From Leptolyngbya sp. BC1307 (GTDB lineage: Bacteria; Cyanobacteriota; Cyanobacteriia; Phormidesmidales; Phormidesmidaceae), in contig NZ_NRTA01000011.1 in assembly GCF_002286735.1 (NCBI RefSeq), forward strand, positions 1 to 64,000: 64,000 nt of DNA. The letters are read 5' to 3'. The first letter of the stretch is position 1; each line of letters starts with the position of its first letter. Below, in pieces: positions 24,281 to 34,438 of the stretch. The notes beneath the pieces were generated by a model. That model was given only the letters and a program-made list of their open reading frames with translations, had not been told where the DNA came from and did not search any database. A program made the translations under genes and the position numbers.

Positions 24281-25012
24281 ATGATTGATCGCCGTCGTTT
24301 GCTGTTTTTGCTCGGGGCTACGGCTGGATCGGCTGCATTGGACGTGTGGCGATCGCCCTCAGCAATTGCCCTGCCGCTGCTAGGTAAACAAGCCGACGGA
24401 CCTTTTACACTGCCACCGCTGCCTTACGAATACAGTGCGCTGGCCCCGACGATTGATGCGGAGACCATGCAGCTGCATCACGACCTACACCATGCGGGCT
24501 ATGTCAGAAAGCTGAATGCGGCGGTGAGTGATTACCCAGATCTGCAGACGCTGAGCCCTGAAGACCTGATTGAGCAGCTAGACAGTCTGCCTGAGGAGGT
24601 TCAGACGGCGGTGCGAAACAATGGCGGTGGGCATTTGAACCACTCAATGTTTTGGGAGATTATGAGCCCGGCAGGAGGTGGCGCGCCGACGGGGGCGATC
24701 GCTGCTGCTCTGGAGACGACCTTTGGCAGCTTTGACGAGTTTAAATCGGCTTTTAATGGCGAAGGTAAAAAGCGCTTTGGCAGCGGCTGGGCCTGGCTAG
24801 TGCTCGATAGCGACAAAACTTTGCAAGTTACTAACACGGGCAATCAAGATAGCCCGCTGATGAATGGGCTGACCCCAATTATGGGTAACGATGTCTGGGA
24901 ACATGCCTACTATCTCAACTATCGCAATCGTCGGGCTGAGTATTTAGAGGCCTGGTGGAACGTCGTTAACTGGCTAGAAGTTAACCGCCGCTATGAAATA
25001 GCCATGGCCTAG
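24281..25012 (+). CDS. sodA: Exported manganese superoxide dismutase
   Basis: Converts superoxide to oxygen and peroxide. The metal ligands are in [23 protein letters not shown] and [18 protein letters not shown] places the active-site Gln in the C-terminal domain and the N-terminal AAQVWNH pattern of iron enzymes is absent, so manganese is expected. Residues 1-35 ([20 protein letters not shown]) form an arginine-rich, hydrophobic signal: a Tat-type export signal or membrane anchor, as in the membrane-bound Mn-SOD of other cyanobacteria. Diverges from the sensor kinase. Length 243. Confidence 0.93.
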   Translation: MIDRRRLLFLLGATAGSAALDVWRSPSAIALPLLGKQADGPFTLPPLPYEYSALAPTIDAETMQLHHDLHHAGYVRKLNAAVSDYPDLQTLSPEDLIEQLDSLPEEVQTAVRNNGGGHLNHSMFWEIMSPAGGGAPTGAIAAALETTFGSFDEFKSAFNGEGKKRFGSGWAWLVLDSDKTLQVTNTGNQDSPLMNGLTPIMGNDVWEHAYYLNYRNRRAEYLEAWWNVVNWLEVNRRYEIAMA

Positions 25013-25065
25013 CGGCAGAACGCTCTATCGTAATCGGGGCAGCTCAAGCGATAAGACTAGAAGCA

Positions 25066-25629
25066 CTATTCGTATAGCCAAGCTATTAACTCCCCAACCG
25101 TCAGTTCAAACCCTTCCGCAAACGCAGGTACGGGCAATTTTGTAGTTGCCTCTTCGTGAAGAACCGTTCGTAAATCAGGTGTATAGCTAAATACGCAGTC
25201 TTCAGCCGGGTCGATCAGCCATCCGATCTGAGTCCCGTGTTCTAGCGCGTGCAGAATTTTTTTGACAACCTTTGTTTGACTTTGTCCTTGCGACAAGATT
25301 TCGATCATCCACTCAGGAGCCGCAAAAAGCTCGCCTGAGGCTTTGCCGTTTTCATTTCTAGGAATGGCAGACCATGGCAGCACGGTAATATCAGGGACAA
25401 TTGAGCGATCGCCAAACGTGCAGCGCAACTCTGCAATTGCTCGCCCCTGTTTGTTCTGCTTCAGCACAGTATTGATGGCTGTGGCCAGATCCGTTTGTAC
25501 GATACCGTGGTCTGCTTTAGGCATGGGTTTTTGAATGATTTGGCCATCGATGTATTCGCTGGCAGGCTTGGTGTCCGGCTGTTGCAAAAAATCTTCCAGG
25601 GTGAGGGGCTTGCTGGGCGTCTGTACCAT
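25066..25629 (-). CDS. Uma2 family (DUF820) protein
   Basis: A 187-residue member of the Uma2/DUF820 family, expanded in cyanobacteria, with a PD-(D/E)XK nuclease-like fold. Family marks are LTLEDFLQ, SEYIDGQIIQKPMPKADHG, VPDITVLPW, PEWMIEILSQGQSQTKVVKKILHALEHGTQIGWLIDP. The acidic residues of VPD and EIL with the Gln/Lys following match the nuclease-like core. Nuclease activity of the family is largely predicted; many copies may come from mobile DNA. No neighbour suggests a role. Confidence 0.88.
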   Translation of the reverse strand: MVQTPSKPLTLEDFLQQPDTKPASEYIDGQIIQKPMPKADHGIVQTDLATAINTVLKQNKQGRAIAELRCTFGDRSIVPDITVLPWSAIPRNENGKASGELFAAPEWMIEILSQGQSQTKVVKKILHALEHGTQIGWLIDPAEDCVFSYTPDLRTVLHEEATTKLPVPAFAEGFELTVGELIAWLYE

Positions 25630-25695
25630 GGCTCAAAACCTGCTATCTATAGCTCATTATCGCAGCCCATTTTGAAGAAGTGAAGGTTTGGGGCG

Positions 25696-27174
25696 CTAGC
25701 AGTCGTCCAAATTAGCAGCCTGAATAATGATTTGGTCAATCAGGCTGCGAATGGTTCGCCCACCAGCGTTAGCGTCATTGACTAAAATGCTGAGGGCTAA
25801 GGGGGGATGGTTGGGCGGATTGAGATAGCCGCTGAGCGTGTAAGTGCCGCTGAGGGTGCCGGTTTTGCCCTGAAAGCGACCTTCTGCTGGGGTGCCTTTC
25901 AGGCGGTTGCGTAGGGTGCCGCTGCGGCCCGCAACGGCTAAGGAGTTGCGGTAGATAGTGGCGTTTGGCGTTTGGGCCATGATTTGCAGCGTATCGACGA
26001 AGGCTTCGGGGGTGGCCAGGTTGCGCCGTGAGAGGCCGGAGCCATCGACAACAGATAGGCTGCCCGGAGCGACGCCCAGATTGGTGAGGATTTGACTAAC
26101 CGCGACTGCACCGGTTTGGTAAGCGTCTGGCGTGGTGGGATCGACGCTGCGGCCCAGAGACTTGAGCATCGCTTCGGCGTAAATGTTGACACTGTAGAGG
26201 TTGGTCGGATCGATAAAAGCTCTCAGCGGCGGGGACTGAATGGCGGCAAGCTCTACCAGGCCAGCAGGCGGATTGGTCATGCTGACCTGGCCGCTAGCTG
26301 AGAAAATACCGTAGCTGGTCAGGCTTTGCTGAAACTGTTCGACAAAATAGCTGGCAGGGTCGCCCAGGGCAATCGAGTTATTGTCAGAGCCCGACCCGGC
26401 AACAAGCTGACCTCTCACCGTCATCACCTTTTGCCCTGGTTTTTGCCCTGCATCAATAAATTCATTGCCGCCCGCGCCGACGGTGCGAGTGTTGTTTTCT
26501 ATGCGCCAGCCGCGCGCAAATTCGGGCCGGTCCCAGACCACTCGCAGGGGCTGACCAACTCGGGTAGGAAATACGGTGAAGCTGAGCTCGTTGCGGTTGA
26601 GAATCAGGCTGTTAGCCGGTGCGCCATAGCCTGCCCGGTAGTCTTCGTCATCCCAGTAGGGGCTGGCAGCAGGGCCGGTGAAATAGTTATCAATGGCGGT
26701 GAGACTGCTGGCGCGGCGAATGCCTTTTTGCTTGAGTTGATTGGCTAGCAGATTGATTTGATAGCTGGTGAAGGTGGGATCGCCTCGACCGACTACGTAA
26801 AGGGCAGAGTCGGGAGCGTTGGGCTGGCCGAATACGGAGGTGCGAATACTGAAGTCGGGGCCAAGGCTTTGCAGAGCGGCGGCAGTCGTCAGCAGTTTGA
26901 CGTTGGAAGCGGGGACGAACTTGTCTTGAGCACGACGGGCGTAAAGTGTACGGGCGTTGGGCGTCGCGTCTTCTATCAAGATGCCGACATTGGCGCGGGT
27001 AAGGGCTGGGTTTTGGGCGATCGCTTCAATTTTCCCCGGTAGCTCCGCCCGACACATTCCGGCCAATGCCATGTCTGCCTGAGTGAGCACGGCCAGTCCG
27101 CCGACCACACTGAAAGCAGTTTTCCATAGTTGAGAAAGCTTTCTGCTCGACGATAGCGGGCGCAGTGTTGTCAT
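25696..27174 (-). CDS. dacB: D-alanyl-D-alanine carboxypeptidase/endopeptidase (PBP4, DacB type)
   Basis: Periplasmic peptidoglycan peptidase. Residues 18-38 (SVVGGLAVLTQADMALAGM) are a signal peptide. The catalytic triads of class C penicillin-binding proteins are present: SXXK in PASNVKLLTTAAAL (about residue 83-90), SXN in YSVNIYAEAML (about 327) and KTG in GKTGTLSGTYTL (about 435). Length 492 is usual. ATG at 27174. Monocistronic. Confidence 0.93.
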   Translation of the reverse strand: MTTLRPLSSSRKLSQLWKTAFSVVGGLAVLTQADMALAGMCRAELPGKIEAIAQNPALTRANVGILIEDATPNARTLYARRAQDKFVPASNVKLLTTAAALQSLGPDFSIRTSVFGQPNAPDSALYVVGRGDPTFTSYQINLLANQLKQKGIRRASSLTAIDNYFTGPAASPYWDDEDYRAGYGAPANSLILNRNELSFTVFPTRVGQPLRVVWDRPEFARGWRIENNTRTVGAGGNEFIDAGQKPGQKVMTVRGQLVAGSGSDNNSIALGDPASYFVEQFQQSLTSYGIFSASGQVSMTNPPAGLVELAAIQSPPLRAFIDPTNLYSVNIYAEAMLKSLGRSVDPTTPDAYQTGAVAVSQILTNLGVAPGSLSVVDGSGLSRRNLATPEAFVDTLQIMAQTPNATIYRNSLAVAGRSGTLRNRLKGTPAEGRFQGKTGTLSGTYTLSGYLNPPNHPPLALSILVNDANAGGRTIRSLIDQIIIQAANLDDC

Positions 27175-27356
27175 AGCTCAGGCGATTGAGTGGGGTTTTA
27201 CAGGTTTGCTCACTCTACTCACGTTTGATGCCAGGTGGTCGCCCATGAGGACAACTGCTGCAACTGACCACAAGAAAGAGCAAAATCGTATAAAACCTTG
27301 GGCCTGCTACTTTGATTTATCTCTTTAGCAGGGCAGCGCTGTGGCAGTTTTTATAG

Positions 27357-28500
<1,144 letters not shown>

Positions 28501-28502
<2 letters not shown>

Positions 28503-28506
28503 GAGG
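28501..28506 (+). promoter_or_regulatory. Strong ribosome site deciding a TTG start
   Basis: AGGAGG begins inside the frmA stop codon and stands eight bases before the TTG at 28515. It supports that TTG as the true start of the hydrolase and couples its translation to frmA. Confidence 0.8.
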
Positions 28507-28514
28507 CCGTAGGT

Positions 28515-29354
28515 TTGGAAGAGAAATCACGAGCAAAGAGCTTTGGCGGCACTACAAGGGTTTACAGCCATCGCTCTGAAGCGTGCGACTGTGAGATGAG
28601 CTTTGCGGTGTATGTGCCGCCTCAGGCAGAAAATGGCCCGGTGCCAGTGCTGTACTATCTATCGGGGCTGACCTGCAATGAGAAAAACTTTATCGAGAAG
28701 GCAGGCGCACAGCGCTATGCAGCAGAGCACGGGCTAATGCTAGTGGCACCTGATACCAGTCCGCGCGGGGTGAATATTCCGGGCGAAGGGGATGATTGGG
28801 ACTTTGGCACGGGGGCGGGCTTTTATGTGAATGCGACCGAATCGCCTTGGGCAAAGCACTACCAGATGTATGACTATGTGACTGAGGAGCTACCGGGGCT
28901 GATTGCTCAGCAGTTTTCGGTGAAGGGCGATCGCGCTGGCATCTTTGGTCACTCTATGGGCGGTCACGGTGCACTGATTTGCGGGCTAAAAAATCCGGAC
29001 AAGTACGCTTCTATCTCTGCCTTTGCGCCGATTGCTGCCCCTTCTCAATGCGCCTGGGGACAAAAAGCGTTTACTGGCTACTTAGGAACAGATAAGGCTG
29101 CGTGGGAGGCTTACGACGCAACCGAATTAGTTGCCGCTCAGGGCAGTCAGCACTCAATTTTGATCGATCAGGGCGAGGACGACTCGTTTTTGGCCCAGGG
29201 GCAGCTACTGCCAGAAGTGTTTGCAGCCGCCTGCACTCAGGCCAAGCAGCCACTGACGCTGCGCCGCCAGCCTGGTTATGATCACAGCTACTACTTTATT
29301 GCCACCTTTATGGGCGATCATATTCGGCACCATGCGGCGGCTCTCACTAGCTGA
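28515..29354 (+). CDS. frmB: S-formylglutathione hydrolase
   Basis: Hydrolyses S-formylglutathione to formate and glutathione, completing formaldehyde detoxification. Alpha/beta hydrolase of esterase D type: the nucleophile is in [10 protein letters not shown] (about residue 145-154), the acid in [10 protein letters not shown] (about 218) and the His in GYDHSYYFI (about 260). [21 protein letters not shown] near residue 43 is a family signature. TTG start with strong ribosome site. Forms an operon with frmA. Length 279. Confidence 0.94.
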   Translation: MEEKSRAKSFGGTTRVYSHRSEACDCEMSFAVYVPPQAENGPVPVLYYLSGLTCNEKNFIEKAGAQRYAAEHGLMLVAPDTSPRGVNIPGEGDDWDFGTGAGFYVNATESPWAKHYQMYDYVTEELPGLIAQQFSVKGDRAGIFGHSMGGHGALICGLKNPDKYASISAFAPIAAPSQCAWGQKAFTGYLGTDKAAWEAYDATELVAAQGSQHSILIDQGEDDSFLAQGQLLPEVFAAACTQAKQPLTLRRQPGYDHSYYFIATFMGDHIRHHAAALTS

Positions 29355-29427
29355 TGACAATCACCCTTACAATGTCCCTTCACTAGAACAACTGAGTTAA
29401 ACAACGAACAATTATTGGTAAATTCCT

Positions 29428-29724
29428 ATGACAGAAGTTCAACGTGAAAAAGATTATCTTCACCCTCAGTACAGAAAAGATAGAGAGACGCTGAATACGG
29501 TCATGGCAGGCAATGCCGACCACTTGAACATGGCAGAATTGGCCCGATTACGCATCCGCTACGATGGCTTTCAAGGGGCGCGCGACATTCAACGTGACCT
29601 GGACGGAACGCTAAAAAAATGGAACCTCACAGAAGCTGAGCTGTTCGCCAAAACCCGAGAGATTCATAAAACAGAAACTGTGTTTACGCCTACCTGGATC
29701 AAAAAAGGGGAGGATTGGAGCTGA
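29428..29724 (+). CDS. DUF3288 protein
   Basis: A 98-residue cyanobacteria-specific protein of the DUF3288 family. Family sequence: DYLHPQYRKDRETLNTVM, AELARLRIRYDGFQGARDIQRDL and LKKWNLTEAELFAKTREIH. Charged and soluble, no signal peptide. Function unknown. It stands 73 bases after frmB in the same direction and may be read from its own promoter. Confidence 0.88.
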   Translation: MTEVQREKDYLHPQYRKDRETLNTVMAGNADHLNMAELARLRIRYDGFQGARDIQRDLDGTLKKWNLTEAELFAKTREIHKTETVFTPTWIKKGEDWS

Positions 29725-30064
29725 TGTAGGGCCGGTTTCTACCCTGCTCGGAGTTGCTTTGATGCTGGCGGGCCACCTTGAGGAGCGATCGCTCGCACAC
29801 AGATTTTTATCTGCAGGCACCATAGCGGAGAACTGCTCTATCTGGAGCGATCGCTTTCTCTTTGACGTGCTAGGGTGACATCAACCAGTATGCATGCCAT
29901 AGTCTGTAAACTGCAGCATACCTTATCCTTGATTTATTAGCCTGATAATTGACTAATCTTCTGCCGATATTTTAGACGCTTTACCTACAGTGCCTGCCAT
30001 TTTGACAGATAGCTAGACGGTTCTCAATTCAGTTTTACAGCCCCCTATAAGATAGGCATTTCTT
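29725..30064. other. Intergenic region
   Basis: 340 bases with two GGAGCGATCGCT blocks (about 29,780 and 29,841), which are HIP1 octamers in a shared context. No gene, tRNA or clear terminator recognised. The 3' part should hold the promoter of the radical SAM gene. Confidence 0.4.
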
Positions 30065-31684
30065 ATGAAAGCTTTGCTGATTTATCCTCTGTTTCCCAAA
30101 AGCTTTTGGTCATTCGATAAAGCCATTGAGTTAGCCGGACGCAAGGCGATTTTGCCGCCATTAGGACTGGTGACTGTAGCGGCCCTGCTGCCCCAGACGT
30201 GGGATCTACGGCTAGTAGATCGCAACGTTGAAGCGCTCACTGAGGCCGACTGGGATTGGGCAGAGCTGGTGATTTTTTCGGGCATGATTGTACAAAAGCC
30301 CGACATGCTGGCGCAAATTCGCGAGGCTAAGCGCCGAGGAAAGTCGGTTGCAGTCGGCGGGCCTTATGCCACTGCCTTGTCGCACGAAGTGATCGAAGCG
30401 GGCGCTGATTTTCGCGTACTTGATGAAGGCGAAATCACGCTGCCGATGCTGGTGGAAGCGATTGAAAAAGGCGAAACCTCAGGAACTTTCCGTGCCCTAG
30501 AGCGGCCTGATGTCGGCACTAGCCCGGTGCCTCGCTTTGATTTGCTCGATCTCAACGCTTACTCCGAGATGGCGATTCAGTTTTCGCGCGGCTGCCCGTT
30601 TCAGTGCGAATTTTGCGACATTATTGTGCTGTATGGCCGCAAGCCGCGTACCAAGTCGCCTGAGCAACTAATTGCCGAGTTGGAATGCCTGTACGAGCTG
30701 GGATGGCGGCGCAGCATCTTCATGGTCGATGACAACTTCATTGGCAACAAGCGCAATGTGAAGCTCATGCTCAAGGCGCTGGTGCCCTGGATGAAGGAAA
30801 AAGGCTATCCCTTTACCTTCTCAACGGAGGCGTCGGTAGACTTAGCCAATGACCAGGAAATGATGGATCTGATGACGGCCTGTAACTTCGGGGCGGTCTT
30901 CCTGGGGGTCGAAACGCCTGATTCGGACAGTCTTAAGGTGACGCAAAAGTTTCAGAACGTGCGCGATCCGCTCAGCGAGTCGATTCATAAGATTGCCAGC
31001 ACGGGCATTCGGGTGATGGCGGGCTTTATTATTGGTTTTGATGGAGAGAAAAAGGGGGCGGGCGATCGCATCGTCCAGTTCGTCGAGAAATGCTCCATTC
31101 CCACGGCCCTCTTCAGCATGTTGCAGGCGCTGCCCGACACGGCGCTCTGGCATCGATTAGAAAAAGAGAATCGATTACTGGCTGGTAAAGAAACGGCCAA
31201 CATTCACCAGACGACGTTGATGAACTTCGTCCCGACCCGCCCGGTAGAAGAAGTCGCTCAAGAGTATGTCGATGCCTTTTGGAATCTGTACGACCCCCAG
31301 AAGTACCTAGACAGAACATACCGTCACTACCGTATTTTAGGTGAAGCGCCCTGTTACAACGACAAGAGTCGGGGGCCAAAGCCCAAGTCTGCCAAAGAAC
31401 CCTTCAACTGGCACTTGCTTAAAGCGCTGTTCATTGTCTGCTGGAAACAAGGCATTGAAAGAGAGACCCGCTCTACCTTTTGGATCTATCTGATTCAAAT
31501 GTTTAAGCACAATCGCGGCGGTGTTGCCAGCTACCTGACGGTCTGTGCGCAGATAGAACACTTTTTGGAATATCGCCAGATTGTTAAAGACGAAATCGAA
31601 TCGCAGATTGCCGAGGTTGTTGCATCTCGCGGCCCTGAGACAGAGCAGCCTGCCTTGACAGCTAGATCTAGAATTGGTGCCTAG
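30065..31684 (+). CDS. B12-binding-domain radical SAM protein (DUF4070 type)
   Basis: Residues 1-140 form a B12-binding-like Rossmann domain (LLIYPLFPKSFWS, LPPLGLVTVAALL, VVDRNVE-like LRLVDRNVEAL, GGPYATALS). The radical SAM core follows with CX3CX2C in FSRGCPFQCEFCDI near residue 180-193, then FMVDDNFIGNKRN and GVETPDS. The C-terminal part is DUF4070-like. Such proteins carry out methylations and rearrangements such as hopanoid methylation (HpnP group); the substrate is not certain here. The last residues RSRIGA and the stop codon are encoded by one arm of a 21-bp inverted repeat that bounds a transposase remnant, so the natural C-terminus may have been replaced. Confidence 0.87.
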   Translation: MKALLIYPLFPKSFWSFDKAIELAGRKAILPPLGLVTVAALLPQTWDLRLVDRNVEALTEADWDWAELVIFSGMIVQKPDMLAQIREAKRRGKSVAVGGPYATALSHEVIEAGADFRVLDEGEITLPMLVEAIEKGETSGTFRALERPDVGTSPVPRFDLLDLNAYSEMAIQFSRGCPFQCEFCDIIVLYGRKPRTKSPEQLIAELECLYELGWRRSIFMVDDNFIGNKRNVKLMLKALVPWMKEKGYPFTFSTEASVDLANDQEMMDLMTACNFGAVFLGVETPDSDSLKVTQKFQNVRDPLSESIHKIASTGIRVMAGFIIGFDGEKKGAGDRIVQFVEKCSIPTALFSMLQALPDTALWHRLEKENRLLAGKETANIHQTTLMNFVPTRPVEEVAQEYVDAFWNLYDPQKYLDRTYRHYRILGEAPCYNDKSRGPKPKSAKEPFNWHLLKALFIVCWKQGIERETRSTFWIYLIQMFKHNRGGVASYLTVCAQIEHFLEYRQIVKDEIESQIAEVVASRGPETEQPALTARSRIGA

Positions 31685-32670
31685 TGACAAAAGCGCAGCG
31701 AGGGCATAGACTTCAGAGATTCCTGACAAAGAGAAAGCTATGCCTCCAAAGCGTCAAAATCAAAACCGGAACTGCGATTGTCTACTTTGGGGCGACCCAA
31801 CAGGCGTATCTAGATCTGATTAACGCAGGCGATCATCATCAAGCGTACATCGCCTACATCCAAGCGCCGCTGAGGGCGCAAATCAGCCGCGAGCAGCATC
31901 AGCGAGACTGCACAGACATGACCTGCTATACGGTTCATAGCCACCGCCGATGGCGTTGGCGCGGCTGGGGTGGCGAGATTGCGGTGTTGCCGATGGCGTC
32001 GGGCGAAGTGCCGGTGCTGTAAAGCCGTATTCACGGTCTTGCCGAGCTTCATGGCCCGCTATCGGCGACAAGATACCGACTGCCTGGGAAAGCTGCTAGA
32101 GATGAGTTTGGGGCTGGGCTTAAGCCAGCGAGAGACGGCGAAGATTTATGAATGGTCTCATCCCGATGAAGGATGGCATCCGGGCTGGGTGTGGCATCTG
32201 GTTCAATGGCTAGGCAATTTAATCCCGGTGTCACTGTTGCTCATGCGACTGGGGCTTACCCCCCGCCCATATTCTCACCGATGAGAAGTTTGCCACGTTA
32301 AATGGAGAGCAGATTTACCTATTTCTGCTCTCCCAGGAAGAATTGATTTGGTATACCGAGTGGATGGCGCACACCGATGAAGCCGCTTTCAACGCGGTGA
32401 TTGTCAATGCCTTAGGGACGATTGAAGCCGCCGCTCAAAGCGAGGTATTGTTCGCAAGCCTGACAGCATTGACCCGATGCTCAATGCCTGGGCTATCGTC
32501 AACAACCTCAGAGCCTTTCTGCCGGATGCGAAGAAAGCAGGCCAGTCGTTAGCCCAATTCTTTGGCGCTCAGTTGCATGGCTTGCCTTGGATGGAAGCGC
32601 TCAATCTCTCTACCGTTGTTTAGACAGACTCCTACAACCTGGAAAATCGTAGGCACCAATTCTAGATCTA
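31663..32670. mobile_element. Insertion-sequence remnant bounded by 21-bp inverted repeats
   Basis: The 21 bases 31663-31683 and 32650-32670 are perfect reverse complements (inner part TAGGCACCAATTCTAG on the right side). They enclose a broken transposase gene. The next base outward on each side does not match, so the repeat is limited to these 21 bases. TA at the outer ends could be part of the arm or a target duplication. About 1.0 kb in all. The family is not assigned. Confidence 0.75.
31741..32623 (+). pseudogene. Transposase, broken by frameshifts and an internal deletion
   Basis: Read across three frames the region gives one protein-like track: VYFGATQQAYLDLINAGDHH, then a shift near 32,010 into VLPSFMARYRRQDTD and GLGLSQRETAKIYEW, then a shift in the C-run near 32,258 into HILTDEKFATLNGEQIYLFL and EWMAHTDEAAFNAVIVNALG, then a jump near 32,450 into NAWAIVNNLRAFLPDAKKAG and ending at a TAG (32621). 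DEK followed by a beta stretch resembles the first catalytic block of a DDE transposase. The last jump probably marks a deletion of the central part. It cannot make an active enzyme. Confidence 0.75.
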
Positions 32671-32791
32671 TCTGCTGCAAACAAACCTACCGAATACAGA
32701 AAAAATCTCCTATTGTGTAGAGAGATTCGGTCCTCCTCAAGGCATACGCTGTTGTTTATGCACAGAGAGTTAGGAGCAGTAGATAATAGGC

Positions 32792-33691
32792 ATGAAAGGC
32801 ATCACACAGAAGATAAAATATATTTTTGCCAGCATTGGGGGGTTAGTTGCTCTGCTGGTAATTTGGGGACTTATCGAACCGCGCCTGCTCAACACAGAGC
32901 AGGAAGTTGCTAAAATTCCCAACCTGCCTGCCGCCTGGGAAGGCAAGCAAATAGGTCAGCTCTCAGATTTTCAAGTGGGCATGTGGGCAGGCAACCCCGG
33001 CACCGCTCGCCGCAGCGTTGAGCAAATGATTGATGCGAAGCCTGCCGCCGTCCTGATCAGCGGCGACTTTATCTATCATGCCGAGCCTGAACCCAGCGCC
33101 GAGATTGAGAAAGCAGTCAGCATCGTGAAGCCCTTAGTCGATGCAGGCATCCCAACCTACGCAGTGCTGGGCAATCACGACTACGGCATGAGCAGCAAAA
33201 AAGCCGAGCCCGGTACTCAGCTCGCCAGCAGCTTAGAGTCAGAGCTAGAAGCTGCCGGTATTGTTATTCTCGAAAATGAATCCGTCGCTATGCAGCTACC
33301 CGATGGCGGTGAGCCGCTGTACTTAGCTGCTGTTGATTCACTTTGGGCCAACCAAGACAATGTTGAAGCTGCTCTCGCTGACATTCCAGAAGGGAGTCCC
33401 AGGGTTGCCCTGATGCACAATCCAGACGACTTCGAATTCTTTCCTGAAAATATGGCTCCGCTAGCCCTGGCTGGCCATACTCACGGCGGGCAAATCCGCC
33501 TGCCCAACTCTCCTCAATGGTCCTGGCTACGATTTACTCAGGATGACAAAGTCTATGCTGACGGCTGGGTAGAAGACAGCTACGGCAAACCGGGCAACAA
33601 TCTCTATGTCAACGTAGGTATTGGCATGAGCATTATTCCAATTCGCCTGTTCTGTCCGCCAGAGCTGACACTTTTCACACTGGAGACCTAA
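32792..33691 (+). CDS. Membrane-anchored metallophosphoesterase (YkuE/YaeI-like)
   Basis: One N-terminal membrane helix (IFASIGGLVALLVIWGLI, residues 11-28) and a calcineurin-like domain facing outward by analogy. Metal motifs: QLSDFQVGMW (about 55), ISGDFIYH (about 90), LGNHDYGMS (about 127), LAGHTHGGQIRLPNSP (about 226). The first motif, normally DxH, is DxQ, so one metal ligand is replaced; since the rest is intact this may be a subfamily trait. B. subtilis YkuE, the best known relative, is cell-wall bound. The frame starts at an ATG and is intact although it lies in a zone of broken genes. Confidence 0.85.
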   Translation: MKGITQKIKYIFASIGGLVALLVIWGLIEPRLLNTEQEVAKIPNLPAAWEGKQIGQLSDFQVGMWAGNPGTARRSVEQMIDAKPAAVLISGDFIYHAEPEPSAEIEKAVSIVKPLVDAGIPTYAVLGNHDYGMSSKKAEPGTQLASSLESELEAAGIVILENESVAMQLPDGGEPLYLAAVDSLWANQDNVEAALADIPEGSPRVALMHNPDDFEFFPENMAPLALAGHTHGGQIRLPNSPQWSWLRFTQDDKVYADGWVEDSYGKPGNNLYVNVGIGMSIIPIRLFCPPELTLFTLET

Positions 33692-33736
33692 AGCCTCATC
33701 GTATTTAAATCCCGATATAACAGATTGGTTTGTCTG

Positions 33737-34051
33737 ATGCATAAAAGACGACAGAATTCGAGGCTGTACCTTATCTGCGGCCTAGTCGGCATGGTTGGAT
33801 GCATCAGTGGGCTACTGACTGATTTTATTGGAATTGTAGCTGTAGACGGCTATAATCCAATTGCTCAAACGATCAGTGCTCTGGCAATTACCGAAAAGGC
33901 CTGGATTCAAGACACAGGTTTAAATCTCTTTGCAGCATCCTGCGCGGCCTGCGCGGTAGGTCTATTTTCTATGAACTTAGGCGACTGGAAGTGGAAGGCG
34001 GGAGTATCCCTGCTGCTATTGCTGGCTGTTGATATTTTGCTAGTGCGATGA
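33737..34051 (+). pseudogene. DUF998-like membrane protein, truncated at the 3' end
   Basis: About 104 residues with three membrane segments: YLICGLVGMVGCISGLLTDF, GLNLFAASCAACAVGLF and AGVSLLLLLAVDILL. NPIAQTISALAITEKAWIQD is like the start of DUF998 proteins, which normally have six segments in about 200 residues. The frame ends in sequence that belongs, on the other strand, to a DUF389 gene, so it has lost its second half. Confidence 0.55.
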
Positions 34052-34265
34052 TCATAGACCCAATTAATACAGGAATCGAATTCGTCAGCATCGCGATCGC
34101 TGCGAGTACCCCAGAGGTAACCATTAAAATAGCGTACGAAGTATTGATCTCGCTGAGCTCAGCAACATGCTCCATCGCGTCAGGACTAATGGCAGCATGA
34201 GGAGATGTAGGACGCTCATCAGCAGGTAACGAGTCTAAACGAATCTTCCTCGGAGGAGAAGGCAT
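33969..34265 (-). pseudogene. DUF389-like membrane protein fragment
   Basis: The N-terminal 80 residues end with SYAILMVTSGVLAAIAMLTNSIPVLIGSMIIA, the first membrane hairpin of DUF389 (TIGR00341-type) proteins, in which a PLMxP continuation is expected. Instead the frame runs into LAKYQQPAIAAG, which is the complement of the DUF998 fragment. The homology stops at about 34,046. So the gene is cut at a rearrangement joint and the remaining product is meaningless. Confidence 0.6.
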
Positions 34266-34400
34266 ACGACGACAGGAATGCAATACCTTCACGATACAGT
34301 TTTTCTCGATTAAAAGCACCCATATGAAGTTCACGCGGGCGCTTCTTAATCACAGTCTGTAAACGAGAAACTAGGTAGAGTAGCGTTTCGAAAAGATACT

Positions 34401-34438
34401 CTACCTATGTGAGTAGACTACCTATGTGAGTGGACTAC
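34401..34438. repeat. 17-bp tandem repeat
   Basis: CTACCTATGTGAGTAGA (34401-34417) is repeated with one change as CTACCTATGTGAGTGGA (34418-34434), and a third copy begins (CTAC). The third start supplies the stop codon of the lipoprotein gene on the minus strand. Confidence 0.7.

Noticed and set aside
25066-25629. Uma2 protein as part of a defence system
   Set aside because: No partner gene is adjacent and the family is widespread as single genes in cyanobacteria.
31684-32022. Independent 112-residue gene after the radical SAM gene
   Set aside because: Its sequence continues in another frame just before its stop (GEVPVL to CCKAVFTVLPSF), so it is the first piece of the broken transposase.
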